Assembly (NCBI GenBank): GCA_030656215.1
Contig: JAUSOD010000076.1
Span: forward strand, 1 to 64,000
Direction of reading: 5' to 3'
Source of the DNA: Azoarcus sp.
Lineage (GTDB): Bacteria > Pseudomonadota > Gammaproteobacteria > Burkholderiales > Rhodocyclaceae
Length of the DNA: 64,000 bases
Position numbers and translations under genes: made by a program. The notes under the pieces were generated by a model that made no database searches, had not been told where the DNA came from, and saw only the letters and a program-made list of their open reading frames with translations. This document shows, one piece after another, positions 25,041 through 33,446 of the stretch (the stretch's first letter is position 1; every line of letters starts with the position of its first letter).

Positions 25041-25086
25041 AACAGAGTGTCAGGCCCCGGCCCGGCCCCGGTGCAACAGACTGTCA
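25041..25086. promoter_or_regulatory. paired AACAGA-n-TGTCA sites between fhcB and the propeller gene
   Basis: Two copies, AACAGAGTGTCA (25041-25052) and AACAGACTGTCA (25075-25086), are set 34 bp apart, centre to centre, in the 336-bp divergent region. A third near-identical copy lies at 50925-50936 before the RFAP-synthase operon. Each contains the palindrome ACA-N3-TGT. They are placed 50-110 bp upstream of the sigma-54-like elements on both sides, a normal distance for enhancer sites. The binding protein is not known. Confidence 0.4.
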
Positions 25087-25130
25087 CCATCGCCGGCCTT
25101 CCTGCCCGCCCACGCCAGCATATCCCGGGC

Positions 25131-25146
25131 TGGCACGAATCCTGAA
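25131..25146 (+). promoter_or_regulatory. weak sigma-54-like promoter of the beta-propeller gene
   Basis: TGGCACGAATCCTGAA has a perfect -24 box (TGGCACG) and correct spacing, but the -12 box is TGA in place of TGC. It would give a leader of about 125 nt before the gene at 25284. Confidence 0.3.
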
Positions 25147-25283
25147 TGGCTGAGTTCCGGGGCGGTTGCCAGGCATCACCGTTCGCCCCAGGGTCGGCAA
25201 CGGAAGTCGGCAACGAATCCTGAGTACCGCCCCCCGAAGTACCGACCCTGACCACCAAGCTGTACGCTGCCCGGAACCGCCGC

Positions 25284-26294
25284 ATGCCGCTCACCCGCTG
25301 GAAATCCCTTACTGTCCGCGTGCACGCCGCCGCCGTGTTCGGCCTGGCCTGCGCGAGCCCGGCGCTGGGCGGTACCCCGGTCCACGGCTACATCACCAAC
25401 CAGGGCTCGCACGATGTCAGCGTGATCGACGGCAGCACGCTGACGGTGGTGGAGCGGCTGCCGGTGGGACGTTCGCCCGCAGGCATCGCGGTGAGCACGG
25501 CGGGTGGCCGGGCCTATGTGAGCAACCCGGACAGCGCCACGGTGAGCGTGATCGAGCTGGCCTCACGCCAGACCGTCGCCACCCTGGCGGTGGATGGCAG
25601 CCCGGTGGGCATCGCCACCGCGCCTGACGGCAGCCGGCTCTACGTCGCCGACTGGTACCGCAACCGCCTGCAGGTGTTCGCCACCGACGACTACCGCTTG
25701 CTCGCGAGCATCGCCGTCGGCCGTGCGCCGGCCGGCATCGCGGTGAGCGCGGACGGGGCCACCGTCTACGTGGCCAACCGCGATGACGACGCGCTGAGCG
25801 TGATCGATGCACGCCAGTTGCGCGTGAGCGCCACCCTCCCCGCCGGCCATCATCCCTTCGCCCTCGGCCTGAGCCCCTCCGGGCGCCATCTGCTCGCGCT
25901 CAATGTGCTGAGCGACGATGTCAGCGTGATCGATCCCGCCAGCGGGCGCACGCTGGCCACCGTCGCGGTCGGCCGCGCCCCATACGGGGTCGCGTTCGAC
26001 GCCGAAGGCCGGCGCGCCTTCGTCACCAACCAGCATGGCGACAGCCTGTCGGTGCTCGATCTCGAGCGCCTCGAAACGGTCACCACCTGGCCGACCTCCG
26101 CCTACCCCGAGGGCATCGCCTACGAGGACACCGCCGATGGCGGTCGCCTGTGGGTGGTGAGCTGGATGGATGACGAGGTGGTGATCCACGACGCACTCAG
26201 CGGCGAGCCTCTCGGCAGCGTTCAGGTAGGGAGCAACCCGCGCGCCTTCGGAGCTTTTCTCGACGGCGGAGCAGCGCAGCGGGTGACGCCATGA
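25284..26294 (+). CDS. periplasmic YVTN-type beta-propeller protein
   Basis: A 336-residue exported protein: signal peptide (FGLACASPALGG region) then seven repeats of about 42 residues of the type VSVIDGSTLTVVERLPVGRS-PAGIAVS, ending VYVANRDDDALSVIDARQL and AFVTNQHGDSLSVLDLERL. This is the YncE/PQQ-associated propeller family often found beside quinoprotein dehydrogenase genes. It has no enzymatic motif; a chaperone or binding role is inferred. It is divergent from the fhc operon and convergent with the xox operon. Confidence 0.82.
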   Translation: MPLTRWKSLTVRVHAAAVFGLACASPALGGTPVHGYITNQGSHDVSVIDGSTLTVVERLPVGRSPAGIAVSTAGGRAYVSNPDSATVSVIELASRQTVATLAVDGSPVGIATAPDGSRLYVADWYRNRLQVFATDDYRLLASIAVGRAPAGIAVSADGATVYVANRDDDALSVIDARQLRVSATLPAGHHPFALGLSPSGRHLLALNVLSDDVSVIDPASGRTLATVAVGRAPYGVAFDAEGRRAFVTNQHGDSLSVLDLERLETVTTWPTSAYPEGIAYEDTADGGRLWVVSWMDDEVVIHDALSGEPLGSVQVGSNPRAFGAFLDGGAAQRVTP

Positions 26295-26319
26295 GCACTT
26301 CACTCCTCCCTTTTTTCTT

Positions 26320-26350
26320 GCCCCCGATACGCCTCTCGAGGATCGGGGGC
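26320..26350. other. stem-loop between propeller and SRPBCC genes
   Basis: GCCCCCGAT and ATCGGGGGC form a perfect 9-bp stem with a 13-nt loop. A T-run precedes it on the plus strand and nothing T-rich follows, so it does not look like a plus-strand terminator. It may affect the relative expression of the two genes. Confidence 0.5.
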
Positions 26351-26382
26351 CTGTTCCACCCCAACGTCGGAGACCGACCTTG

Positions 26383-26907
26383 ATGTCCAAGAAACTCCTC
26401 CTCGCCGCCCTGCTTTGCACCGCCACGGCCACCGCCTGGGCCCACGGCCCCACTCGCCAGAAGGTCACCGAGACGATGACCATCGCCGCCAGCCCGGAGG
26501 CGGTGTGGAAGCGCGTCGGCGACTACAGCGCGCTGCACGGCTGGCATCCGGTGGTGGAATCCTCCGAAACCACCGCCGGCAATGAACCGGGCTCTGTCCG
26601 CACGCTCCACCTCAAAGGCGGCGGCACCATTGTCGAGGAGCTCACCAAGTATTCAGCCGAAGGGCGCAGCCTGAGCTACAAGATGAAGGACCCGGGGCCG
26701 CTGCCGGTCACCAATTACAGTTCCACCCTGAGCGTGAGTGCGGGCACCGGTGGCACCAGCACGGTCGAGTGGCGCGGCGCCTTCTACCGCGGCGACCCCA
26801 ACGGCGACCCGGCCCCGGACAAGAACGACGAGGCCGCCATCGCCGCGATTACCGGGGTGTACAAGACTGGGCTGGAGAATCTGAAGAAGGTGGTGGAAGG
26901 GCAATAG
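26383..26907 (+). CDS. secreted SRPBCC-family protein
   Basis: A 174-residue protein with a signal peptide (MSKKLLLAALLCTATATAWA, cleavage before HGPT) and a START/Bet v1-like SRPBCC domain: TMTIAASPEAVWKRVGDYSA, LHGWHPVVESSE, GGGTIVEELTKYSAEGRSLS, STVEWRGAFYRGDPNG. Such domains bind hydrophobic ligands. Periplasmic copies occur next to methanol dehydrogenase genes in methylotrophs, so a link to the quinoprotein system is likely but unproven. It is probably co-transcribed with the propeller gene 89 bp upstream. Confidence 0.78.
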   Translation: MSKKLLLAALLCTATATAWAHGPTRQKVTETMTIAASPEAVWKRVGDYSALHGWHPVVESSETTAGNEPGSVRTLHLKGGGTIVEELTKYSAEGRSLSYKMKDPGPLPVTNYSSTLSVSAGTGGTSTVEWRGAFYRGDPNGDPAPDKNDEAAIAAITGVYKTGLENLKKVVEGQ

Positions 26908-26961
26908 GCGGGCAACGGAGGCAGCTCCGCCGCATCGCCGCGCGCGCTGCGCGTCGATGCA

Positions 26962-27780
26962 TCAACCCCCGCCCGTCCCCCCGACCTGAACCCGGCTGGT
27001 GAAACTCAGATTCTCGGTATCCACCACCCGGGCCTCAAGTTCGCCGCCGCTCCCGGGGAGGAAACGGAAGCTGAAATCGGGATTCTCGCTGATGGCGAAG
27101 GTGAGCTCCGCCTTTAGCACCGGCTGCCCGCGGTAGAGAATGTTCAGCTCGCGCACGAAGTGCGGTTTGGCGTAGAAACGGGTGAGCTGGTCCATGGCCA
27201 GACCCGAGGTATTGGGGTGGCGAATCATCAGGCGCGCACGGCGCGGCCCTTCCTCGAGCGCCGCCTCGGCGCGCAGGCGCAACTGGCCGAGGTTGGCCGC
27301 GGCCGCGGCGGGGTCCTTGCCGGCCGGGGCCGAACAGCCGCCCGCGGCCTTGACGAAGCTGCTGGCCAGATGCAGGGAGCCGTCGTTGAGTTCGGCGATG
27401 GCACGCACGAAAGTGTATTGCTCGACCCGCACCCGGGTCTCCACCTCGGCCCGCCCGCTCTCCGGGGTAAAGTGGAAGATCGCCGCCAAGGGGGTGGGAT
27501 TGCGGTCGATCACCAGGAACAGGGTCTTGACGTAACGGCTGGCCGACTGGTCGAAGGGGCTGCGCAGGGCGAGCGGCACCGTGGCCGCATCCGCGGCACG
27601 GGCCGGCGCCTCGAGGATCGGCAGCGCGGGACCGTCAGTGGCGATCGGGCGGCCACTGAACAGCTGCTCGCGCAACTGATCCCACTCCGGAGTGGGCTGA
27701 TCGTCGTCCGCCCGGGCGAGACCAAAGCCCCAGGTGGGGACGAGGACCGCGCTGCCGAGCAGGAATTGTCTACGCTCCAT
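26962..27780 (-). CDS. quinoprotein-associated SoxYZ-like carrier protein
   Basis: A 272-residue exported protein (RRQFLLGS at the start resembles a Tat signal). It fuses a SoxY-like domain, ending in VKAAGGCSAPAGKD where the Cys corresponds to the carrier Cys of SoxY, to a SoxZ-like domain (RARLMIRHPNTSGLAMDQLT, FVRELNILYRGQPVL, FSFRFLPG). In the Sox system this pair carries sulfur intermediates. The fused form is known only from genomes with PQQ dehydrogenases, where its cargo is not established. Last gene of the xox operon, 3 bp after the metallohydrolase. Confidence 0.85.
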   Translation of the reverse strand: MERRQFLLGSAVLVPTWGFGLARADDDQPTPEWDQLREQLFSGRPIATDGPALPILEAPARAADAATVPLALRSPFDQSASRYVKTLFLVIDRNPTPLAAIFHFTPESGRAEVETRVRVEQYTFVRAIAELNDGSLHLASSFVKAAGGCSAPAGKDPAAAAANLGQLRLRAEAALEEGPRRARLMIRHPNTSGLAMDQLTRFYAKPHFVRELNILYRGQPVLKAELTFAISENPDFSFRFLPGSGGELEARVVDTENLSFTSRVQVGGTGGG

Positions 27781-27783
27781 GTG

Positions 27784-28851
27784 CTAGTCCTCCCATTCAA
27801 GTTCGACATAGGCCGCAGTGACGTTGCGCCGGTGATACTCCTCGGCCAGCTTCCAGCCGGTGAGCTGCGCCGGGTCGGCCGCGTCCACCGTCTCGGCCAG
27901 ACTCTTGCGCGCGCGCAACGCGGTGCGCACCTCGACCACCAGACCGTTGAGGTAGCGCTCCATCGGCACCAGCGCGTCCGGCCATCGCAGGTCGAGGGCG
28001 CCGTGACCGGGAACTACATGACGCGCCGGCAACGTGCGCAGTTCGCCCAGCACCGCGAGCCAGCCGCGCAGACTCCCGTCCACCACCGGTATCCGCTCCT
28101 CGAAGAGCAAGTCGCCGAGCCACAGGGTGGCGGTCGCCTCGTCGAATACGGTCAGGTCGTTGTCGGTGTGCGCGGTCGGCCAGCTGCGCAGGTGGAGCGC
28201 GCGGCCGCCGAGATCCAGGCTCATTTCACCATCCACCAGCAGATCGGGTGGAACCGGTCGGGCTTCGAGCGCGGCCGCCTCCGATCCTTCCCCGCCGGTG
28301 CATGCGCAGGGCTCCCCGGTCGATAGCGAAATGGCTGATTGGTAGACCGCCGTGCGGGCCGAAAGTGCGGCGGGCAGACGAATACTGCCGACGAAGCGGA
28401 CGCTGCCCGCCGGATCGACGAAAGCGGCATTGCCGAGGACGTGGTCCGGGTGCATGTGGGTGTTCACGACGTAGCACACCGGCAGCGCGGTGCGCTGCCG
28501 GATCGCAGCCAGGAGAGCACGCCCGATGGCCGGGGTGCCGCCGCTGTCGACCACCGCCACGCAGCGCTCGCCGACCACGAAGCCGATGTTGGCGATGTCG
28601 CCGGCGTTGTCGACCGAGTTCTCTTCGTGCCGCCCCTGATGGACGAAGACGCCGGGCGCCACCTCGGCCACCGGCAGCGGGGCTGTCGTCTGCGCATGCA
28701 CAGCGCCGAAGACGGCCAGCCCGGCCAGGGCAAACGCGGCCTTGGCAAATGCGGCCAAGCCACGCCAACTGCGCCGTACTGAAAGCCACCGCGACGGCAG
28801 ATTTGCGGAAAGTAGCCCCACGTACGTTGATCCGGAAAGCGGCATATCCAT
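27784..28851 (-). CDS. quinoprotein relay system zinc metallohydrolase
   Basis: A 355-residue exported metallo-beta-lactamase-fold protein. The HxHxDH motif is NTHMHPDHVLGNAAF, a later metal His sits in WPTAHTDNDLTVF, the bridging Asp is in LWLGDLLFEE, and the last His in HVVPGHGALDL. A Cys-rich loop (STGEPCACTGGEG) is unusual. Proteins of this type are consistently paired with the SoxYZ-like carrier next to PQQ dehydrogenases. The substrate is unknown. The N-terminal leader of 50 residues is long; a signal segment (AAFALAGLAVFGAVHAQ) ends near residue 53. Confidence 0.85.
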   Translation of the reverse strand: MDMPLSGSTYVGLLSANLPSRWLSVRRSWRGLAAFAKAAFALAGLAVFGAVHAQTTAPLPVAEVAPGVFVHQGRHEENSVDNAGDIANIGFVVGERCVAVVDSGGTPAIGRALLAAIRQRTALPVCYVVNTHMHPDHVLGNAAFVDPAGSVRFVGSIRLPAALSARTAVYQSAISLSTGEPCACTGGEGSEAAALEARPVPPDLLVDGEMSLDLGGRALHLRSWPTAHTDNDLTVFDEATATLWLGDLLFEERIPVVDGSLRGWLAVLGELRTLPARHVVPGHGALDLRWPDALVPMERYLNGLVVEVRTALRARKSLAETVDAADPAQLTGWKLAEEYHRRNVTAAYVELEWED

Positions 28852-28905
28852 CCACCTCGTGACACAGGCAGGACGATCTTGTCCATACGATCGGCTTGCG
28901 GCCGC

Positions 28906-29244
28906 TCAGCGCACGAAGCAGCCCTTGCGCGCCTCCGCCTGGATGCTGCGGTAGCGGCCCGCCATCTCCCTGCCACCGGTGTAGGCGCGCATCACTTCGC
29001 CACGCTCGCCACCGATGCTGAACGCATTGGTGGCGGTAGAAATCTGGACGTACTCGTCGTAAGTCAGCTTGGCGGCGATGGCGTCGATAACGCAGGCGCA
29101 CTTGTAAATGTTCTCTCGCGGGGAACCCTGCGCGTCGCGGGCACAGCCGAGGACGTACTCCACCCGCTCGATAGTGGGAAAATCATTGGCCGCAGCCCCC
29201 CAGGGCAGGAGTACACCGGCGAGCACGAGCATCAGTCTGTTCAT
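28906..29244 (-). CDS. small periplasmic Cys-rich protein of the xox operon
   Basis: A 112-residue protein with a signal peptide (MNRLMLVLAGVLLPWGAAAN). The mature part has four Cys in VLGCARDAQG, YKCACVIDAI and RKGCFVR, likely forming disulfides, and a helical ATNAFSIGGERGEVMRAY segment. I do not recognise a named family. It sits between the metallohydrolase gene and the 230-residue accessory gene and is likely co-transcribed with xoxF. The start at 29244 follows a normal ribosome site (GAAAGGGA). Confidence 0.65.
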   Translation of the reverse strand: MNRLMLVLAGVLLPWGAAANDFPTIERVEYVLGCARDAQGSPRENIYKCACVIDAIAAKLTYDEYVQISTATNAFSIGGERGEVMRAYTGGREMAGRYRSIQAEARKGCFVR

Positions 29245-29290
29245 GGCTACGAATCCCTTTCTGTCGTGTAATGGGCCCATCCGGAGCGTG

Positions 29291-29983
29291 CTATTGCGCA
29301 CGCAAGGTCAGGACCTCCTCGACCCGCGGGGCGCCGGCGGCGGCGTCCTCGACCACCGTGCGCAATTCATACACCCCGCCGGGCACCTGCGGTGACAGCG
29401 TGAACAGGTAGGACTTGTGCGCCATACCCTGGAAACGCGCCTGCAGTTCGTCATTCACGTAGGGCTGGATCAGCACCTGGGTCGCCTGCACCGTCTTCCC
29501 ACCGTAGGAGACGGCAAGCTCGCTCAGCTGCGCCGACTCGGCAAGCGCAAGCCGGATGCGGCGCCGGAAATAGTTTTCCTGACCGCCCAGGCGAGCGCGC
29601 ATGGTGCGCACGTCGGCCTCGAGGAAATACAGGATGAGTGGATTGCTGCTGGCCTGATCCACCTCGGGCAACACCAGGTGACGGTCCTCGTGCAGGTAGT
29701 CGACCTGGGTGACCCGCCCGCGCTGCGCATCGTGCTGCGTGGTAAGAATGACCTCGTCCGCCACCGGCGGCTGCCCGGCTTCGTGCCGGCGGTAGTCGTA
29801 ACGCAGGGTGGACGCCGGGGGCAAACCGTCCATGTGGGGGTCGGTAAACACCCGTTGCTCGGCCGGCGAAATATCCTCGCCACCACCGGCCGCCAACGCC
29901 GCCGGGACATTGCCGCCCAGCAGCACCGCCGCCATCAGCAAGGAAATTGTGGTCGACACGCGCATGCCTAGGGTTCTCCTCAT
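29291..29983 (-). CDS. periplasmic accessory protein of the xox operon
   Basis: A 230-residue exported protein (signal MRVSTTISLLMAAVLLGGNV, cleavage near ALA). The body is strand-rich with STLRYDYRRHEAGQPPVADE, NPLILYFLEADVRTMRARLG and SYLFTLSPQVPGGVYELRTV. It has no Cys or heme motif. Two starts are possible (29983 and 29965). Similar genes occur beside xoxF/xoxJ in other betaproteobacteria, but the function is not known. It is separated from xoxJ by only 5 bp. Confidence 0.68.
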   Translation of the reverse strand: MRRTLGMRVSTTISLLMAAVLLGGNVPAALAAGGGEDISPAEQRVFTDPHMDGLPPASTLRYDYRRHEAGQPPVADEVILTTQHDAQRGRVTQVDYLHEDRHLVLPEVDQASSNPLILYFLEADVRTMRARLGGQENYFRRRIRLALAESAQLSELAVSYGGKTVQATQVLIQPYVNDELQARFQGMAHKSYLFTLSPQVPGGVYELRTVVEDAAAGAPRVEEVLTLRAQ

Positions 29984-29988
29984 GGGGC

Positions 29989-30918
29989 TCAGCGTGGCGC
30001 CGGCGTTGCCGCCGCCACGCGAGGGCCGCCGCTGTCAGCGGGCGCGTCAGACACCGTCGGTGAGGCCGGTTCGGGCAGCAGCGGCACACCGTAGTCGCGA
30101 AGGATGGCTTCAATCTCGCTCCGGTTGCGCCCGATCAGGTCCTCGATCTGCTCCTTCCAAGCCTTCTCGCCGAAGCGCACCCCCATCGCCATCGAGTAGT
30201 CGAACTTGACCCCGGGTTCGGACGCCAGGGGCACCACGCGCAGGGCCCGGTCCTTCGCCTCGCGCGCCAGATAGCCGCCGATCGGCCCCCATACAACCGC
30301 CACATCGATGGTGCCGGCAGCCAGGTCACGCGCGATCAGTTGGGCCGGCGCTTCGTCAGGGTTGGGGCTCATCAGCAGGTAGGGCACCCCGGAATCGACC
30401 AACTGGTGGCGGTCGAGCCAGGCCGAGGCGGGCGAGCGGTCGAACACGCCGATCCGCAGTGTGTCGAGTGTCGCGCGCGGCAGGGCGAGAAAATCTTCGG
30501 CACTCCGGACCTCGGCCAATGCCTTTTCGGCCGGGAACACCAGCACGTAGGTCGAGCGGTAATAGGGTTTGGTGGGCAGAAGCTGGCCGAACCCAGCCGG
30601 TACTCCCATCACGATGTCGCAAGGGTAGTCTGCGCCCGGCAGCTTGTAGCGCAGCGTGTTGCGGACGAAACCGAGGCGCTGCGGAAAGGAGTAGGTTTCC
30701 ACCGGCAGACCGAGCTGGGCGGCGAAGAGCGCTGCAATACGGTCCTCGAAGCCTTCACCGCTGGCATTGGTGAAGGGCATGTTGCCCGGATCCTTGCACA
30801 CTCGAAAGGCCTTGCGTGCCGGCTCGTCCTGGGCAGCGGCAAAAGGGGCCAGGGCCGCGAGGACCAGCGCCAGGAGCAGGCTCAGAACGTGACGCCCCGT
30901 ACAGACTTGGGTGGACAT
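29989..30918 (-). CDS. xoxJ: XoxJ, quinoprotein-associated periplasmic binding protein
   Basis: A 309-residue periplasmic protein with a signal peptide (LLLALVLAALAPFAAAQ) and a type-2 solute-binding fold: FRVCKDPGNMPFTNASGEGF, DRIAALFAAQLGLPVE, CDIVMGVPAGFGQLLPTKPYY, FDRSPASAWL and AVVWGPIGGYLA. This matches XoxJ/MxaJ, thought to assist activation or metal loading of the methanol dehydrogenase. It has a Pro/Ala-rich tail. Located right after xoxG. Confidence 0.9.
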   Translation of the reverse strand: MSTQVCTGRHVLSLLLALVLAALAPFAAAQDEPARKAFRVCKDPGNMPFTNASGEGFEDRIAALFAAQLGLPVETYSFPQRLGFVRNTLRYKLPGADYPCDIVMGVPAGFGQLLPTKPYYRSTYVLVFPAEKALAEVRSAEDFLALPRATLDTLRIGVFDRSPASAWLDRHQLVDSGVPYLLMSPNPDEAPAQLIARDLAAGTIDVAVVWGPIGGYLAREAKDRALRVVPLASEPGVKFDYSMAMGVRFGEKAWKEQIEDLIGRNRSEIEAILRDYGVPLLPEPASPTVSDAPADSGGPRVAAATPAPR

Positions 30919-30922
30919 GATG

Positions 30923-31333
30923 TCATTTCTCCATCTGCTCGACCTTGGCGCGGGTGATCGCCCCGTCCGAACGTCCCTTCAGGTAGGCGTAGAGCTGGTC
31001 GATGTGCTCGCTGACCCTGGGGTTTTCGCCAAAACTCGGCATCCCCTTGTCCAGCCGTCCGGCCAGCACGGTAGTCTTGAATTCCTCGGCACTGAGGACC
31101 TTCAGTCCTTCGAGCAGGGAGGGCCCGACCATGCCCTCCTGGTTGGGGCCGTGGCAGCGATCGCAGGCCGCGGCACGCCAGGTGCGAAAGCCCTGCATGG
31201 TATCGGGGTCGACCTTGTATCCGTCCTTGACCGTGTATAGCGCTTTGCCCGAGCTGCTGTCGCTGAGCGCGGTGGCCGGGACTGCGACGCTCACCATCAA
31301 GGCGGCCAGGGAAAAATAGAAAACGCCTTTCAT
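30923..31333 (-). CDS. xoxG: XoxG, c-type cytochrome electron acceptor
   Basis: A 136-residue periplasmic cytochrome c with a signal peptide (MKGVFYFSLAALMVSVAVPA). The heme motif is CDRCH, and the Met ligand is likely in DKGMPSFGENPRV. Short length and position between xoxF and xoxJ identify it as the dedicated electron acceptor of XoxF. The start at 31333 follows AGGAGACAGATTG on the minus strand. Confidence 0.9.
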   Translation of the reverse strand: MKGVFYFSLAALMVSVAVPATALSDSSSGKALYTVKDGYKVDPDTMQGFRTWRAAACDRCHGPNQEGMVGPSLLEGLKVLSAEEFKTTVLAGRLDKGMPSFGENPRVSEHIDQLYAYLKGRSDGAITRAKVEQMEK

Positions 31334-31424
31334 CAATCTGTCTCCTCTGTGTTCGAGGTGTGCGGGCGCCCTACCCGACATGAAGGTCGGACGGGCGTCT
31401 CTGTGTGGAAGCATTTCTTTGATT

Positions 31425-31452
31425 CTCGGCGGCACCCGAAGTTGCCGCCGAG
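31425..31452 (-). other. stem-loop between xoxF and xoxG
   Basis: CTCGGCGGCA and TGCCGCCGAG form a perfect 10-bp stem with an 8-nt loop, 16 bp after the xoxF stop. No T-run follows in the direction of transcription, so it is probably a stabilising or processing hairpin that raises xoxF mRNA over downstream genes. Confidence 0.6.
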
Positions 31453-31467
31453 GTCCCTTGCTTCAGA

Positions 31468-33270
31468 CTACTCCGGCACCGCGAATACGGTAAGCGACCC
31501 GCCAAGCGCGGTGAACTTTTGCAAGTCACGATAGCCCCCCACCGCACCGAGACCGTCCGCGTCCTTCTCCAGACCTGCCGCCATGCCGATGCCGGCCCAG
31601 CCGCCGATGCCCGAATAGACGCCGACGTATTGCTTGCCGCCGTGCAGGTAGGTGAATACATTGCCGATGATTCCGGACGGGGTCTTGAACTTCCACAACT
31701 CCTTGCCGTCGGCGAGGTTAACCGCCTTGATGTAGCCCTCGAGCGTGCCGTAGAAGATCACGTCACCGGCGGTGGTCAGCGCCCCGCTCCACACCGAAAA
31801 ACGCTCCGGCTTGGACCAGGCGATTTTGCCCGTACCCGCGTCCCAGGCGATGAAGTTGCCCATACCGCCATGGCTGTTGGGTGCCGGGTACATCGCCAGG
31901 GTGGCGCCAACATACGGCTGGCCCGCGGTGTATTCCACCTCGAAGGGCTCGTAGTCCATGCACACATGGTTGGTGGGCACGTAGAACAGACCCGTCTTGG
32001 GATGGAAGGCCGCCGGTTGCTGGTCCTTGGTCCCGAGTGCCGCCGGGCAGATCCCCTTGGTGTTCACGTCAGGCCCGTTCTGCGCCGTGCTGTACTGCGC
32101 CACCACCTGCGGCCGGCCGGTCTTCATGTCCACATGGGTTGCCCAGTTGACCACCGGGTCGTACTTCTCGGCCACCAGCAGGGCACCAGTTACGCGATCC
32201 ATGGTGTAGGCAAAGCCATTGCGGTCGAAGTGGACCAAAGCCTTGGTCTTCGTGCCCTTGACGTCGATGTCGGCGAGGATCATCTCGTTGACACCGTCGA
32301 AGTCCCACTCGTCGTGGGGCGTCATCTGGTACACCCACTTCGCGATGCCGGTATTGAGATCGCGGGCCATGATCGTCATCGACCACTTGTTGTCACCGGG
32401 CCGCTGCGACGGGTTCCAGGTGCTGGGATTGCCGGTGCCGTAATAGACCAGATTCAGCTCCTTGTCGTAGCTGTACCAGCCCCAGGTGGTGCCACCACCG
32501 ATCTTCCACTGGTCGCCCTTCCAGGTCTTGAGCGAGGAGTCCTTGCCCACTGGCGCGAGCTTGCCATCGGTCCAGGTCATGGTCTTGTCGGGGTCCATCA
32601 GCATCTCGGCATCGGGGCCAGTGCTGTAGGCACGCCAGGCAAGCTTGCCGGTCTTGAGATCGTAGGCCGTCAGGTGGCCGCGTACGCCCCACTCGCCGCC
32701 GGAGACACCGGTAATCACCTTGTCGCCGAATACGTGAGGTGCGTTGGTGGCCACCGCGCCGAGCTTGGGATCGCCATTGACCACCGACCACAACACCTTG
32801 CCGGTCTTGGCGTCGAGGGCCTCCAGCGTACTGTCGGCGCGCTGCAGGAAGATCTTGTCGTCGCCAAAGGCCAGGCCCCGATAGACGGTGTCACAGCACA
32901 TCTGGGCAACGACCGAGGAGTCCTGCTTGGGCTCGTATTTCCACACGATCTCGTGGGTCTTCAGGTCCAGTGCAAAGACGTTGTTGGGAAACGGCGTGTG
33001 GATATACATCATGTCGCCGATCACCAGCGGTGAACCCTCGTGGCCGCGCAGCACACCGGTGGAGAAGGTCCACGCCACTTGCAGCTTGGCCGCGTTTTCA
33101 GCCGTGATCTGGTTGAGCGTACTGTAACGCTGGTTATAGTTGTCGCCCGCCTGCGCGGCCCAGTTGCCCGGGTCCTGCATGGCCTTCTCGAGCGCAGCGT
33201 CTGCAAGCGCGGCCCCTGAACAAACACAGGCACACGCGGCCACGATTTGTTGCTTCAAGCTGAGTTTCAT
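31468..33270 (-). CDS. xoxF: XoxF, lanthanide-dependent PQQ methanol dehydrogenase
   Basis: A 600-residue periplasmic quinoprotein with a signal peptide (cleaved near ALA-DA at about residue 23). It oxidises methanol using PQQ. Seen in sequence: adjacent Cys pair (MCCD, 125-126) that forms the ring disulfide over PQQ, Glu193 in SGGEWG and Asn281 in GTGNP as metal ligands, and EWDFDG with the catalytic Asp323 plus the extra Asp325 that marks lanthanide-binding enzymes and is absent from calcium MxaF. It has the tryptophan-docking beta-propeller repeats. It leads the operon with xoxG and xoxJ. A near-perfect sigma-54 promoter lies about 165 bp upstream. Confidence 0.95.
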   Translation of the reverse strand: MKLSLKQQIVAACACVCSGAALADAALEKAMQDPGNWAAQAGDNYNQRYSTLNQITAENAAKLQVAWTFSTGVLRGHEGSPLVIGDMMYIHTPFPNNVFALDLKTHEIVWKYEPKQDSSVVAQMCCDTVYRGLAFGDDKIFLQRADSTLEALDAKTGKVLWSVVNGDPKLGAVATNAPHVFGDKVITGVSGGEWGVRGHLTAYDLKTGKLAWRAYSTGPDAEMLMDPDKTMTWTDGKLAPVGKDSSLKTWKGDQWKIGGGTTWGWYSYDKELNLVYYGTGNPSTWNPSQRPGDNKWSMTIMARDLNTGIAKWVYQMTPHDEWDFDGVNEMILADIDVKGTKTKALVHFDRNGFAYTMDRVTGALLVAEKYDPVVNWATHVDMKTGRPQVVAQYSTAQNGPDVNTKGICPAALGTKDQQPAAFHPKTGLFYVPTNHVCMDYEPFEVEYTAGQPYVGATLAMYPAPNSHGGMGNFIAWDAGTGKIAWSKPERFSVWSGALTTAGDVIFYGTLEGYIKAVNLADGKELWKFKTPSGIIGNVFTYLHGGKQYVGVYSGIGGWAGIGMAAGLEKDADGLGAVGGYRDLQKFTALGGSLTVFAVPE

Positions 33271-33430
33271 TGCGATGTCTCCTCTTATTATCCGACTGCT
33301 TCCGATGTCGGCCTGCGGAGCAAGCCTCCACTGTCCGCCACACCACCAATCGCTGCATGGATCAGGCCCACACCGGCTAACCCGAAGACACGCGGAATAG
33401 CTTCGTCAATCCTGTCCTGAAGAGACTAAA

Positions 33431-33446
33431 CGCAAATGACGTGCCA
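33431..33446 (-). promoter_or_regulatory. sigma-54 promoter of the xox operon
   Basis: The minus strand reads TGGCACGTCATTTGCG: exact TGGCACG and TTGC boxes with the required spacing, matching 15 of 16 consensus positions. Transcription would begin near 33419, leaving a leader of about 150 nt before xoxF. The stretch 33,447-33,849 further upstream holds no gene I can support, but contains a TGACAC half-site at 33631-33636. Confidence 0.78.

Noticed and set aside
26320-26350. Hairpin as an intrinsic terminator
   Set aside because: The T-run is on the 5' side, not after the stem, in the direction of the neighbouring genes, so only a stem-loop was reported.
33352-33369. GGGCCTGATCCATGCA (minus) as an alternative sigma-54 promoter of xoxF
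   Set aside because: It fits less well than the exact element at 33431-33446 and lacks the TGGCAC box.
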